From Dactylis glomerata (lineage: Eukaryota; Streptophyta; Magnoliopsida; Poales; Poaceae), in contig QXEO01000531.1 in the NCBI GenBank assembly GCA_007115705.1, positions 7,332,342 to 7,396,341 on the forward strand: a stretch of 64,000 nucleotides of DNA, in the 5' to 3' direction. The notes beneath the pieces were generated by a model. It saw only the letters and a program-made list of their open reading frames with translations. It was not told the origin of the DNA and ran no database searches. Shown here in pieces: positions 1 through 10,549 of this stretch (position 1 is its first letter; every line of letters starts with the position of its first letter). Both the position numbers and the translations under genes were made by a program.

Positions 1-230
1 TATAAGAAGATCTTGCATAACAAACATGTCTCTTAATGGTTGATGGAGTAAGCATTGGAAGGATAGATTATTTGCACAATCTCGTAAAGGTGTTAATGAC
101 AAGATGAAGAGATTGACTTTGGGATCTTTTCATGGCCAAGGATAACAAGGATGTTGATTGGTTTTAGTTTGTGCTGGAGGATTAAAGTTGAGTATGTTAG
201 TGATGCTTGACATTTCCATATTATGAGATA
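1..230. other. Unassigned sequence left of the Helitron pair
   Basis: No convincing coding region, repeat or transposon end was recognised here. The sequence continues logically at 2653, because the Helitron pair inserted between base 230 and base 2653 (an A/T site, as expected for Helitrons). Confidence 0.5.
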
Positions 231-1525
231 CTAGCTAAATACCCGTGCATTGCTACGGGCATGATTTAATATTATGTAGGCATTTTCACGTAGATACTTG
301 ACCACAAAATCGATCGATTTGTGTATCATTAGCCTCAACTCGCCCTTTATCCATTCTCTCCTTGAGCAGAGGTGTCGATGAAAATTTTATGTTTTTATGT
401 ATTCACTTAGAAAACTCCCCTTAAAAAATTCTTTAGTTTCTTGGCCACCTTGCCAACGCAAAACAGCGCATGATTTGAACACATGAATGAGAATGCTAAT
501 GATGAAACATGTTAGGTCTAAAATCAGAGATTAAAACATGGGTAAATAGTGCGCAATGTTAGAGTTGTTTTGCATGCAGTATAGAAATCTATCTTTGTCA
601 TTGAGTACCAACAAGAAGATGAGAACCAGCGACACTGAATATGGGTTCTCTGTCATCTTGATCAATTGATGACATGGATACTTAGACTGCGATCACGTCA
701 CGCATTCGGCCCGTTGGTATAGCTCTGCACCCGAAAGTGGCGCTGTAATTTCCTTCAGCGACCCGCACGGCATCGTTGTTCTTGAAGCCCCGAATCAGCT
801 TGTGCTGGAGCTTGACTGCTCTGACATCTCGCGCCGCCCCTGGCCGGCTGGCCTCTTGTTCCCCACCAGCTTGTCTTCCAGCCAATGCCGCTGCTCCCAG
901 GTCACCGCCTGTGTCTCTTCGGATGCTCCCCATCTCACCTGACGCTTGTGCCACTGGCCTACGGCTCCTCCGTCCCATCAGCCCTTGCCTCTGACGACAA
1001 GATCTGAACTCAGTTCAGTACACATGAAAGCTAAATCGTGGGACAAGGAAGGCATGTTGTGCCACCGCACCATAGGCGGAGCTGCTGGGCATGGCGTTGT
1101 GTCGCTTACTCAAAGGAGGGTCTGGCATGGAATCGGAAGTTCTGTGACAAGGCAGCACCGTTAAACCTACTGGAGGAGATGGCAGTCACCGGTGGTTGCA
1201 GATCGACGGGGTAGCAGCGATACATGGGTGAGCGGCGGCAGGGAGTCGGACCCTAGCTTCGCCTTCGCTCAGGGACGAAGCGGTAGGTGACTGGTGGACG
1301 TGGTCGTCGCCGGAGAAGGAGAGTGAAGGGCGCTGCCTTCCTAGGACAAACTAACTGGGGGAGGGCCGAGGGCGGAAGGGGAGGCGTTGTGTTTGCCCAG
1401 TTCGGTGCGGGAGAAGAAAACGTTTCGGTTTCTTAAGCCCCGGCAAAGAAAATGTATTTTCGGTGGATTAAAAGCATATTTTATATTGCCACGGATCAAT
1501 CTGATTGCGTTCTTTTTTGTAGAGA
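231..1525 (-). mobile_element. Non-autonomous Helitron (distal of two in tandem)
   Basis: Read on the minus strand, the element starts with TCTCTACA at 1525-1518, a grass Helitron 5' end. It finishes with CTAG at 234-231, followed by a T at 230. About ten bases before that end there is a short GC-rich hairpin (CCCGT paired with ACGGG, about 242-259), the usual Helitron 3' signal. No Rep/helicase protein is encoded, so it would need enzymes from elsewhere. A GC-rich stretch at about 680-1000 may be captured DNA, but I could not identify it. Known family traits: no target duplication, insertion between A and T. The call rests on terminal motifs only. Confidence 0.7.
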
Positions 1526-1527
1526 CT

Positions 1528-2652
1528 TTAGCTGAATATCCGTGCTTTGCCACGGACACTAAATTTCTTTTTTCTGACACATTTATAAACATAATAACTG
1601 CATACCCTTACATGTTAGAAAAATATATAATATATTGATATAGTTCATGATCACGTGTGTGATGATTTGCATGGATAAATTGTTTGTACAGAGATTAAAC
1701 ATAAATAAATATGTTTAGAGGTTCACCGGATGACCTTCCGGCCACACTTCTTGTCTGAACAAATATCGATCAGTACCAAATTAGTTATATATATCTGAAC
1801 TCTGCACTCACATTCATTGGAGATTACAGAGATATAGGTTTCCATCTAGGCTACAGGCCACTGAAAGAACAAATTTCCATTGTCCTTTTTATCTGTCCTT
1901 TGTTAGATCATAGATAGAGGACATGTGAAATTTACCGGAAACAGTCGCAGGCCGTGTGGGATCGTCAGGTAAGGCAACGCTATCCGCTGCGGCCGTAGTG
2001 ATGCAACGAGTAGGTTGGCAATCCACTTGGTTTTTTGTGTTGCCATACAGAGTGTATGCGAAGGAGTTGTAGACACCGGCCACGCCGCCGCCGGCCGGCA
2101 CGATTTCGATTCGATCCTCCTCTCGCCTATTAATCAGTCAGTTACATGGGTAAGATAGCTTTAGACAGGTTTTGAACTAAAGTGGTGAAGCTTCAGACGA
2201 GACAGAGAAGAGCGCGAGGCCTCCATAGAGGCGGGTGCCGATGGCGAAGTCCTTGGCTGCCGCTCGCACGCACGGACAAAGATCCTTCACCGGCGCGGCA
2301 AGCTGCTCTGCACTGCAACATGGGATTGGGAGAGGAGGACCCAGCCAATCCGTTTTTTCTTCGAGTTCACAGTGCCAGGGATGGCGGGCGACTGGACGGC
2401 ATGGCGATGGGGCCGTGCCGTCATGGAAAGCCTCTGTTTTCTTTTCGGTCGGGACAATGACGATGGGGTCGGCTGTCATGGAAGGCAGAGTTTTCTTTTC
2501 GATCGGGACGGTGCGAATCGTTTTCAATTCAGCGGTGGCAATACCTGTAATTTTGATTCACGACGACAGTTTGAACGGAAAACGTATTTTGGTGGATTGA
2601 AAGCGTACTTGCGAGCCACGGACCATACCTCTAGCAATATTATTAGTAGAGA
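1528..2652 (-). mobile_element. Non-autonomous Helitron (proximal of two in tandem)
   Basis: On the minus strand the 5' end is TCTCTACTAATAATA at 2652-2638, preceded by an A (complement of base 2653), which matches the grass Helitron consensus well. The 3' end is CTAA at 1531-1528 with a hairpin just inside it (CCGTG with CACGG, about 1541-1555). The 5' subterminal region (about 2575-2622) resembles that of the neighbouring Helitron (about 1447-1498), so the two belong to related families. No Rep/helicase coding was seen. GC-rich segments at 1890-2100 and 2180-2480 have reading frames on both strands but none I recognise. Confidence 0.7.
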
Positions 2653-3898
2653 TGAGGGAAGATATGCCAAAGAAGTTTTAGGAAGCAGTCTTTAATTTTG
2701 AAGTGTTGGAGATGGTGTAGGTTTTCTAAATGAACAAGCTAGTTTGGATAATTTAGACAGCGTAGTAGTGGAGGTGATAAACTAGTGTTGCCAAGACTTC
2801 AGCGGGTCCAAATCTATATGAGAATCTTTTTCCTCTTTTCATGTCCTAAGCTACAATTTCTACATGGCGTCTTGTTACCCTTAGTTACTATTTGTAGTCC
2901 ACCTCATGCACTTCTAGTGTGCGATGACCACCATCCAGTTTGTTTCTTCTTTGATGTCGATGGAGTCTTTTCAATACTGCACTTCAAATCTTATCCACCA
3001 TCTTTTTCTAAATACGTTTACCAAGTTTTTCACTCTAGATGTGAAGAGTGTCCTTTTCCTTACCCTCTCTAAGATATGATTTCTTGTTCTAGTCGATCTT
3101 GATCTAGAACACAACTATCTATTCCATTTTGTTCCTTAAGATTGTTTTGCAGGATCATACGCAACCCTGAGAGTTCTCAAAGGATCGCTAGAGTAGTTTT
3201 TAGGATTCACATGATGGATAAATGAGATTTAACGCTGAACCTTGGTTCGTGCCCATGAAATCTTTTACGATATGTGTGAGGATGCCCGAGAGTTCGGTTG
3301 CGCAATTCCCATATTCACATACAAAGTTAATAGTTTGGGTGCGGGATGGACTGGACCCCATACCGACTACTCTTATTTTTCATTCATGTTATGTTGGATT
3401 GGTGAATCAGTGTGTGAAATTTTCCTTTAGGTATTGGAGAGTCGACGATGTTCATCCTAGACCATAGAATGGTATGGCGTTCCACCTTTAGAAGAGGCAA
3501 CCTCTGCCAAGCATAGATATACGGTGAGGATGAACCAACTTGATATTTTCAATACCATGATATGAGTAGCCCTCCATGAGAGTTTTCCATCAACTTGTGA
3601 TGAAATGCCTATTCCGATAGTGTGTTTGAGGAAATCTGAGGAGTGGTCATGTAAATTACGAGGTTTGCTTTGTGAAAAAATAACAATTATTTGCCTTCAA
3701 GATGCAAGTCTTGCTTCCGAGTTTCTATGGACCATTGGAAGAGAGTGTAGAGTTGCAGTTGATGGTATATTAGAAGAGAAAGTAAAGGTTATCATTCAAC
3801 ATAATGTACCAGATGAAGTGATACTTTGTTAAAGGATTGAGTTCATCCAGCGAGTTATCTAAGTAGGAAGATTTGAGAATTCGAGGACAAATTCAGCT
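2653..3898. other. Unassigned sequence before the old gypsy-type LTR
   Basis: Only short, mutually incompatible reading frames are present, and none resembles a known protein domain. The end of the stretch (about 3885-3911) reads like the region just before a gypsy 3' LTR, so part of it may be strongly decayed retrotransposon interior. I could not find protease, reverse transcriptase, integrase or chromodomain motifs to confirm that. Confidence 0.4.
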
Positions 3899-3911
3899 AA
3901 GTAGTAGAGAA
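3899..3911 (+). other. Decayed polypurine tract
   Basis: A purine-rich run directly before an LTR that starts TGTAATATCC. In intact gypsy elements this tract primes plus-strand DNA synthesis and precedes the 3' LTR. The preceding words (gaggacaaattc) also fit that context. Confidence 0.45.
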
Positions 3912-4904
3912 TGTAATATCCTAGATTTTTTTTGTAAAAAAAAGAAGTATTGACATAAACCAGGAGAGTTGTCCAGAAGTTGCTAAGTTGTACCATTGGT
4001 CGTATGCAAATTCGAAAATTGTGGTAGATTTTGTCTCATCGAGCTGATTGAATATGACTTACAAGTTTGTTTGCTACATTGTGAGAATCACACATGCATG
4101 ACACTAGTCAGCCGTGTGAGTCCCTGCTCAACACGACTTACAAGTTTGGGTAGTCTTACAAATATTTGGAGATCCTTGGAATATTAACCATAGGATGAGT
4201 TCGGGATCGAGTTTTCATCTGCCCCGACTTATAACAATGAAAAAAAGGAAAAGAAAATCTCAATTGGTCGCAACCCTAGTCGTGCACCCGAACCAGCTAT
4301 TCTCCAGTAGCCCTAATCCTCTTCCTGCTCTCCGCCGCCATCGCCGAGGATGCGTGAAGATCCATCCCTTGATGCTACTCCGCAAGAAGAGTTCCTCTTG
4401 GTCGCGCCCTTACATCCCTTGCTGCTCAGCCGTGGTCAACAAAGGTGGCACCGGAGGTCAGTACGTGGCCGTGTTGTTTCCCACTTTGTTGCAACTGAGA
4501 CTGGTTCGGAAGCTTTCAGTGTCGAGGATGAGTCTTCAGTTAAACGTTCTTTCTAAGGCAAGTGCATGTCGAACCCATGTTTTCTATATGACTGCCCGTT
4601 TGTGTGGTTGCTTAATTGTGTGCTCTCATATGCTTGCGATTCTATCGTTCGACTTGATTTCTGCTTCGTTAGGTCTTTTGATTCTATTTTCTCAAACATA
4701 TCCAGCAATATCGAATTTCATATTTTCATATCTAACTCGGTGAGAAATTGTTTACTAACTGCTAGTTTTGAATTAAGTTCGATGAGAACCGTTGCTTGTG
4801 AGCTAGTCCGATGGCTAATCTTGTTCATGTTAGTCCGGCGAGAGACTGTTCTGAGTGGCTAGTTTTGAATTAAGTTCGGTGAGTACTATTAGCTCGTGGG
4901 CTAG
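3912..4904 (+). mobile_element. Old Ty3/gypsy-type LTR, left part (split by element 1)
   Basis: The LTR starts TGTAATATCC, a common start of grass gypsy LTRs, after a polypurine-like run. It is interrupted by element 1 after 4904 and resumes at 12227, ending about 12787 in front of a decayed initiator-Met primer binding site. Without the insert it is about 1.55 kb. It contains a GC-rich leader-like part (about 4260-4460) followed by AT-rich sequence. The end that should be CA reads TA, in line with its general decay. No protein is encoded. Confidence 0.6.
4900..4904. repeat. Target-site duplication GCTAG, left
   Basis: Five bases immediately outside element 1, repeated exactly at 12222-12226. 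Confidence 0.9.
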
Positions 4905-6575
4905 TGATTGTTGGTTGATGGCGCCAGAAAAGAGTTGATGCCTAGTTGAATGTCCAGCCCGTTGGGAACCCCAAGAGGAAGGTGTGATGAATATAGCAGC
5001 AAGATTTTTCCTCAGTAAGAAACCAAGGTATGTCGATCAGGAGAGGAGAGACAAACGACTGAAGGTGATGCTTGATAGCCTAGTGACACTCCAACGAGGG
5101 CGCCGTTTCACAACAAAACGACTTAGCACGTCTTCAGCTAGTAGCAACGTGGAACCTGCACACAACACAACCAAATACTTTGTTCCCAACTTGCGATGAG
5201 GTTGTCAATCTCACCGGTTTGCTTGAAACAAAGGGTATGAGCGTATCGAGTGGAAAATGATAATAGTATACAAGTAAAGTAAACAGTGCGAGTAAAGTAA
5301 ACAGGTGATTGCAATATGATGGAAATAGGACTGGGGTCTACAGTTCACTAGTGGTGTCTCTCCATAAGATAAATAACACATGCTGGGTAAACAAATTACA
5401 GTTGGACAATTGATAGAATAAAGATAAACGTGATATGTCAAGAAGATCACTATGTGATTTACTCTGGGCATTACAACAAAATACATAGACCGCCATCCAA
5501 CTGCATCTATGACTAATAATCCACTCACGGGGATATCGTCCGAACACCCTATGAGTATTAAGTTGCGAACAACAGATAATTGCATTAAGCAAAGTGTGTA
5601 ATGTAAACAAAGCATATGCCCTTGAGCATATGAATGTTGTTTTCTCCCTAGTAGCAACAGCACATCTACAACCTTAGAGGTTTCTGTCACTCCCCCAGGT
5701 TAAATAGAGGCATGAACCCACTATCGAGCATAAATACCCCCTCTTGGAGTCACTAGCAACTACTCGGCCAAGATAGCTACTAACAACGGAGATCATGCAA
5801 GATCATAAAGAACATAGAGATAACATAAGATATATTTCAGTATAGCAACTCAATCATAACACCAATATTCATCGGATCCCAACAAATCAAACATGTAGAA
5901 TTACATAACGGTGATCTCAATCATGTAGGGCAGCTCATGAGATCTAAACATGAAGCACATGGTGGAGGAGACAACAATCTAGCTACTGCTATGGACCCAT
6001 AGTCCAAGGTAGACTACTCACTCATCGCTCCGGAGGCAAGCATGGCGATGAAGAAGACCTCCGGTGGCGATTCCCCTCTCTGGCAGGGTGCCGGGAAGAG
6101 CTTCTGGACCCTCCTGATCTCGGGTCGACGACGGCGGCGAATCGCGATGTGTTTCTAGAAAATTGATCGGGGACTTAGGTTTTTCCCATCGGGGGGTCTT
6201 TATAGGCGAAGGGGCATCGTCAAAAGTGGACCCAGGCATCCTCACACATAGGGGGCGCGGCCAGGGCCTGGGCCGCACCGCCCTGTTGTGAGGGTGGCCT
6301 GTGGCCCCTCTCCGTCTCCTCTTTGGATCTCTGGAAGCTTCCGGGAAAAATAAGACTTCAGGAACTTGTTTCGTCCAATTCTGAGAATATTTCTTGTGTA
6401 GCATTTCTGAAACACAAAAACAGCAGAAAACAGAGAACTGGCACTATGGCAACTTGTTAATAGGTTAGTTCCGAAAAATGCATAAAAGTGCCACGAAGTG
6501 TAACGAAACATTAGGCAAATGGTGTAAAAATAAGCATGGAGCATCAAAAATTATGGATACGTTGGAGACGTATCA
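4905..6575 (-). repeat. Element 1, 3' LTR
   Basis: Matches 10550-12221 along its whole length with scattered substitutions and small indels. Its inner end (6571-6575) is followed by the polypurine tract, which identifies it as the 3' LTR of a minus-strand element. Confidence 0.9.
6198..6205 (-). promoter_or_regulatory. Putative TATA box in element 1 3' LTR
   Basis: CTATAAAG on the minus strand, about 370 bp inside the LTR start and followed by GC-rich leader-like sequence. The corresponding site in the 5' LTR is at 11844-11851. Confidence 0.5.
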
Positions 6576-6608
6576 GCATCCCCAAGCTTAACTCCTGCTC
6601 GTCCTCGA
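6576..6608 (-). other. Element 1 polypurine tract
   Basis: On the minus strand a G/A-rich run (GAGGACGAGCAGGAG, then AAGCTTGGGGATGC) abuts the TGATACG start of the 3' LTR. Elements 2 and 3 carry nearly the same tract in the same place. Confidence 0.75.
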
Positions 6609-9507
6609 GTAGGTAAGTGATAACAAAAGAAATAATTTTTGAGGTGACATGCACCTACACAATCTTGATCATATATGTAAGCATTGTGAGCTGGGATCAT
6701 AAGAACTTAAAACATGGGCATGAAAGATATAATCTTGACAATAAGAACTTAGCAACCATGTTATAAACATGAAGATGAACACAAACAAAAGATCATGAAA
6801 ATGAAACAATGAAAGTCAAACGTGTGTTCAAATCATAAGGAAAAACATACAAATGGTTTTCAGCTTGTCCTTCAAGGAGAGCAAAACATAAATGCATAGG
6901 ACACCTTCAAGTTTAAGAGGGCGACTAGATACAAATAATTTAAGAACAAGTGAAACCAACAATATGAATCAATCAATGAAAACTTTTGGACAATATACAT
7001 TATACTAAGAATGACAACTATGCTCTCTTAATGGTGCATAAAGATAGAAGGTGGTGACTCAACATAAAAGTAAAAGAAAGGCCCTTCGCGGAGGGAAGTA
7101 GTGATTGCAAGTTTTATAACCTTCAAAAATTATGTTACTTACCGGGTTTGAGCTCTCATTGCCCCCATCATAAGCATCTTGAATGGTTAAACTTAATGCG
7201 AGAACAATTATGATGCATATGCTTGACAAATCATAAGTTGAAAACCTCGTGTCCCGTGAATACGAGTACCCAAACCTCATGCTACTTTACTTAGAGTCCC
7301 AAGCAAGACTCTTGTCATTGTAAGTATACACGTATCATCAAGAACCGCCAACGGGGTACCTCCATGCCCGATGACATGGAACAAGCCCACATCAAAATGA
7401 CAGGACAAGCAGACAATGAACACCTCGACATCTCTTTTATTTACCATTTGTATAAATTTTTATTTTGAGATGCGTCGTCGAATGTCCACTATGGGTATGC
7501 TGCAAATTTCCACCATAAATTATGCATGGCTTAGATTGACGGCCCAGGCATTTCCCTAACACATATACAAACTCCATGATCCCCACAAGATTTCCAATTC
7601 ATTTCACACCGCGGGCATCCATAAACAAAAGATCACGATATCAACTCAAATAGGAAGTGCAATGTTGAAAGCTTGCCCATGACTGCATGGCTGGGCTAGT
7701 CTCCAACTTACAACTTGCAAGCATAACAACTCAACATAAGAGACCACAATGTCAAATTTTTAAGAACAGGAAAAAGTAAAGTGTGCCTTCCGGTTCGTGA
7801 GAGCTTTACTGACCGAATTTCGCATAACACTGGTAAGAGTTTAATTTGAAGAGAAAATAAAAGCAAGTCAAATTTACTTGGAATAGCAAATTGCTAGTAG
7901 GTATGTATGGTGGACACTTTGGAAAACTTGGTTTTTAGGAGTTGGATGCACGAGTAGAGCTCATACTCGGTACAAGGCGAGGGCTAGCAAAAGACTGGGA
8001 GCGACCAACTAAGAGAGCAATAATGGCCATAATCATGCAAAGCGACAAAGCGACATTAAAAGAAGCATAAGATGGCATCAAAAGTCAAAAACTAAATGAT
8101 CATAGAGGCTATTGGCGACTTTGTATGAGTCTAACATGTGTGAGCATGCGCCAAGTCAACCCAAATAAAGCATCAAGGAGAAAACCAAAATAATGCTTCC
8201 AAATAATTAAAACAACGCATGATTTTTTCAAAGGCTCATTAAGCAATCTCAGTTATTTGAGACAATTCATGCTACAGCAAAACCACTAAGCATACTATCA
8301 AAAAGACATCAAGCATGACATGAAAAAGCCTAGGCCGCAGTCTACACAAGCTCCTTCTTGTACCACTTTTTTGCATAAAGCTTTTTCTCTTTTCCAACAC
8401 CATTTAAACTTTTTATAAACACCTCTTTTGATGAAAACCAATAAAGATCAGAGGCAAAAATACACCTTGATAAATAAATATAAGAAGATCTGAACGCAAA
8501 TCAAGGCGAAAATGAAAACCAAAAGCAGTAGCAGAAAAAGAAGAACACTCGGTTTTTTGATAAGAATGAAAACTAGAGCATTCTTGGCAAATGAAAAGCA
8601 AGGCAACTTCTCCAAAAGAAATTTGTTGGGGTCCAACCATTTATTGCAGCAAACAAACTAAACTAATAAAGAAAACTAAAACAACTGACGCTCCAAGAAA
8701 AACACATAGTGCATGAAGCAATAAAAATATAGTGTTTTGAAAGGTGACCTGATTTTTGCCGATGAAGAAGGGGTGCCTCGGGGGCATCCCCAAGCTTTGA
8801 CGCTTGTACTTCTTGGATATTTCTTGGGGTGATGCATGGGCAGCCCCAAGCTTGAGCTTTTGTCCATTCTTCAACTCATCTCATCATTCTCCAATCCCTA
8901 CACTTGAAAACTTCCTTCATACAAAACTAAACACAAATCTATTAGCAACATTAGTGTAACATAACATATCATCAACCTCTTTTTGCTTCAGGTTTCAACC
9001 TAAAACCACCACATATATAGCATATACTACTGTATCAACTTCCCAAAAAGTTACGTGATCAAAAGAACTCGCAAAGAAAGTGATAAAGCGGCAAACACAA
9101 ATATTGGTAGAAATCTGTCAAAACAGAACAGCTGGCAAAGGTCGAATTTTTAAGGGGTTTTCTGTTGCTCAAATCAAAAAGTGTTAAACTAATGAAAGTT
9201 TGGATATAACCTGGGGCATATGCAAAAGAAATCGCAGGTCCAAAAGATATACAGAGAATTTATACGAATTTTACGGTGCAGCACCGAAAATAGTTTCAGG
9301 ACAGCAACATCCCCAAATCTTTACCTCACCCAAATTAGAGGCTTCTCTTGCCACAACAATGAAATAAAAATGATAAGGAGCGGTCATTACATTAGTAATG
9401 ACTTCCAAGACTCAAATAAAAGAAAAATTACTGAAAAGAAAACATTGGGTTATCTCCCAAGAGTGCTTTTCTTTAACGCCTTTGAGCTAGGCGCAGAAAA
9501 TTGCGAA
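6609..9507 (-). other. Element 1 noncoding tail
   Basis: About 2.9 kb between the stop codon of the gag-derived frame and the polypurine tract, where an autonomous element would carry reverse transcriptase and integrase. Only short shadow frames occur. The region aligns by eye, with indels, to the tails of elements 2 (22407-25025) and 3 (56065-58613). It includes a near-palindromic pair of CCCCAAGC/GCTTGGGG motifs (about 8780-8855) and a conserved 51-bp block at 9446-9496. Confidence 0.75.
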
Positions 9508-10374
9508 TCAAGTAACATCAAGAGATGAAGTGCTAGGATCAGTGGGTGCCTTACGTCTTCCTTTCTTACCCTTGCTCTTGACTCTAGGAAAGACATGGCC
9601 ATTGCAAGGTGGGGAGATAAATCTTATATTGCCTTTTCCCACATCAATGACGGCGCCCAGGAGCTTCAGTAGGGATCTTCCAAGTGTGATTTGTCCTTTT
9701 CCTACACATTCAATAACAAGGTAATCAGTAGATATCATTCTTCCTAGGAATTTTGTAAAAACTCCTTCAGCTATTCCAATGGGAAATATAGTGGCATTGT
9801 TAGTAAGAGAAATTCCTTCTCCCTCCTCAGAAAGCTTCCAAAGACTCAAAGATTCATAAACATCCTTTGGCATAAGACAAAATTCAGACATAATATCACA
9901 ACGAGCATGAAAAGTTTCACCACTAATGGTGATTTTTACCCTAGGATACCAACTCGAAGGTTCAGAATTTGTTGGCACATAATCAAAATGCTGGCGCAAA
10001 GTATTGTAGCAAGTATTTAAACTAGCAGTGCGAGTCTCAAGAGTATCAAGTCTATTAAAAATGCACACAAGAGAGGAATCAAAATAGGTTGGCATGCTAT
10101 AAATTGTAATCAACTTTTTTATAATATTGAAGTCTTGATCTCCATCACAATGAAGGAAATCTCCTTCTGCAGTAGCATCCAAAGCATATCTATAATGAAG
10201 AGCAAGTTCAAAGTAAAAGCTACTAAGAAGCAAACTCAAGGTCATTTTAGGTTCAGTTTTTCCATGCCAATCATAAATTCTAGACCAAGCTTCTTTAAAA
10301 CTTTCCTCATCCTTTTGTTTAAAAGTGAAAATCATATCCTCGGGCGACATAGTAGTAGCAACTAAACTAGGCAT
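9508..10374 (-). CDS. Gag-derived protein with degenerate retropepsin-like domain (element 1)
   Basis: An uninterrupted frame of 288 codons from the ATG at 10374 (an earlier TTG at 10383 is less likely). Residues 1-110 look like a shortened retrotransposon gag. About residues 150-265 match the plant retropepsin layout: a short strand, a Cys-Asp pair where the active site should be, then GKGQITLGR, LLGAVIDVGKGNIRF and a basic C-terminus. The normal D-[LT]-G triplet reads D-I-M, so the catalytic glycine is lost and protease activity is doubtful. The C-terminal peptide (TSSLDVT) resembles the ends of the frames in elements 2 and 3. It may act as a particle protein in trans, but that is inference. 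Reverse transcriptase and integrase are absent. Confidence 0.7.
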   Translation of the reverse strand: MPSLVATTMSPEDMIFTFKQKDEESFKEAWSRIYDWHGKTEPKMTLSLLLSSFYFELALHYRYALDATAEGDFLHCDGDQDFNIIKKLITIYSMPTYFDSSLVCIFNRLDTLETRTASLNTCYNTLRQHFDYVPTNSEPSSWYPRVKITISGETFHARCDIMSEFCLMPKDVYESLSLWKLSEEGEGISLTNNATIFPIGIAEGVFTKFLGRMISTDYLVIECVGKGQITLGRSLLKLLGAVIDVGKGNIRFISPPCNGHVFPRVKSKGKKGRRKAPTDPSTSSLDVT

Positions 10375-10521
10375 AATAAACAACTACAAAGGATTCTAAT
10401 TTTTTTTTGGGTTTTTGATAAAAAACGATGCAAGTAAAAATAAAATAAAGTAAAGCAAAACTAATAACAAAGTAAAGGATGTGTGTGCGAAAAACTCCCC
10501 TCGCAGAGGTCTTCTACTTCC

Positions 10522-10539
10522 TCCCCGGCAACGGCGCCA
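10522..10539 (-). other. Primer binding site for tRNA-Asp (element 1)
   Basis: The minus strand reads TGGCGCCGTTGCCGGGGA, fully complementary to the 3' end of plant tRNA-Asp(GUC) including CCA. It lies 10 bp inside the 5' LTR. A partial echo (TGGCGCCATC...) lies within the LTR end itself. Confidence 0.9.
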
Positions 10540-10549
10540 GAAAAGAGCT

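Noticed and set aside
2785..3832. Decayed gypsy polyprotein upstream of the old LTR
   Set aside because: Position fits, but no reverse transcriptase, integrase or chromodomain motif could be found in any frame.
10522..10539. tRNA-Asp gene
   Set aside because: Only the 18-base 3' end is present and it is adjacent to an LTR; it is a primer binding site. The same applies to 21500-21517 and 60823-60840.
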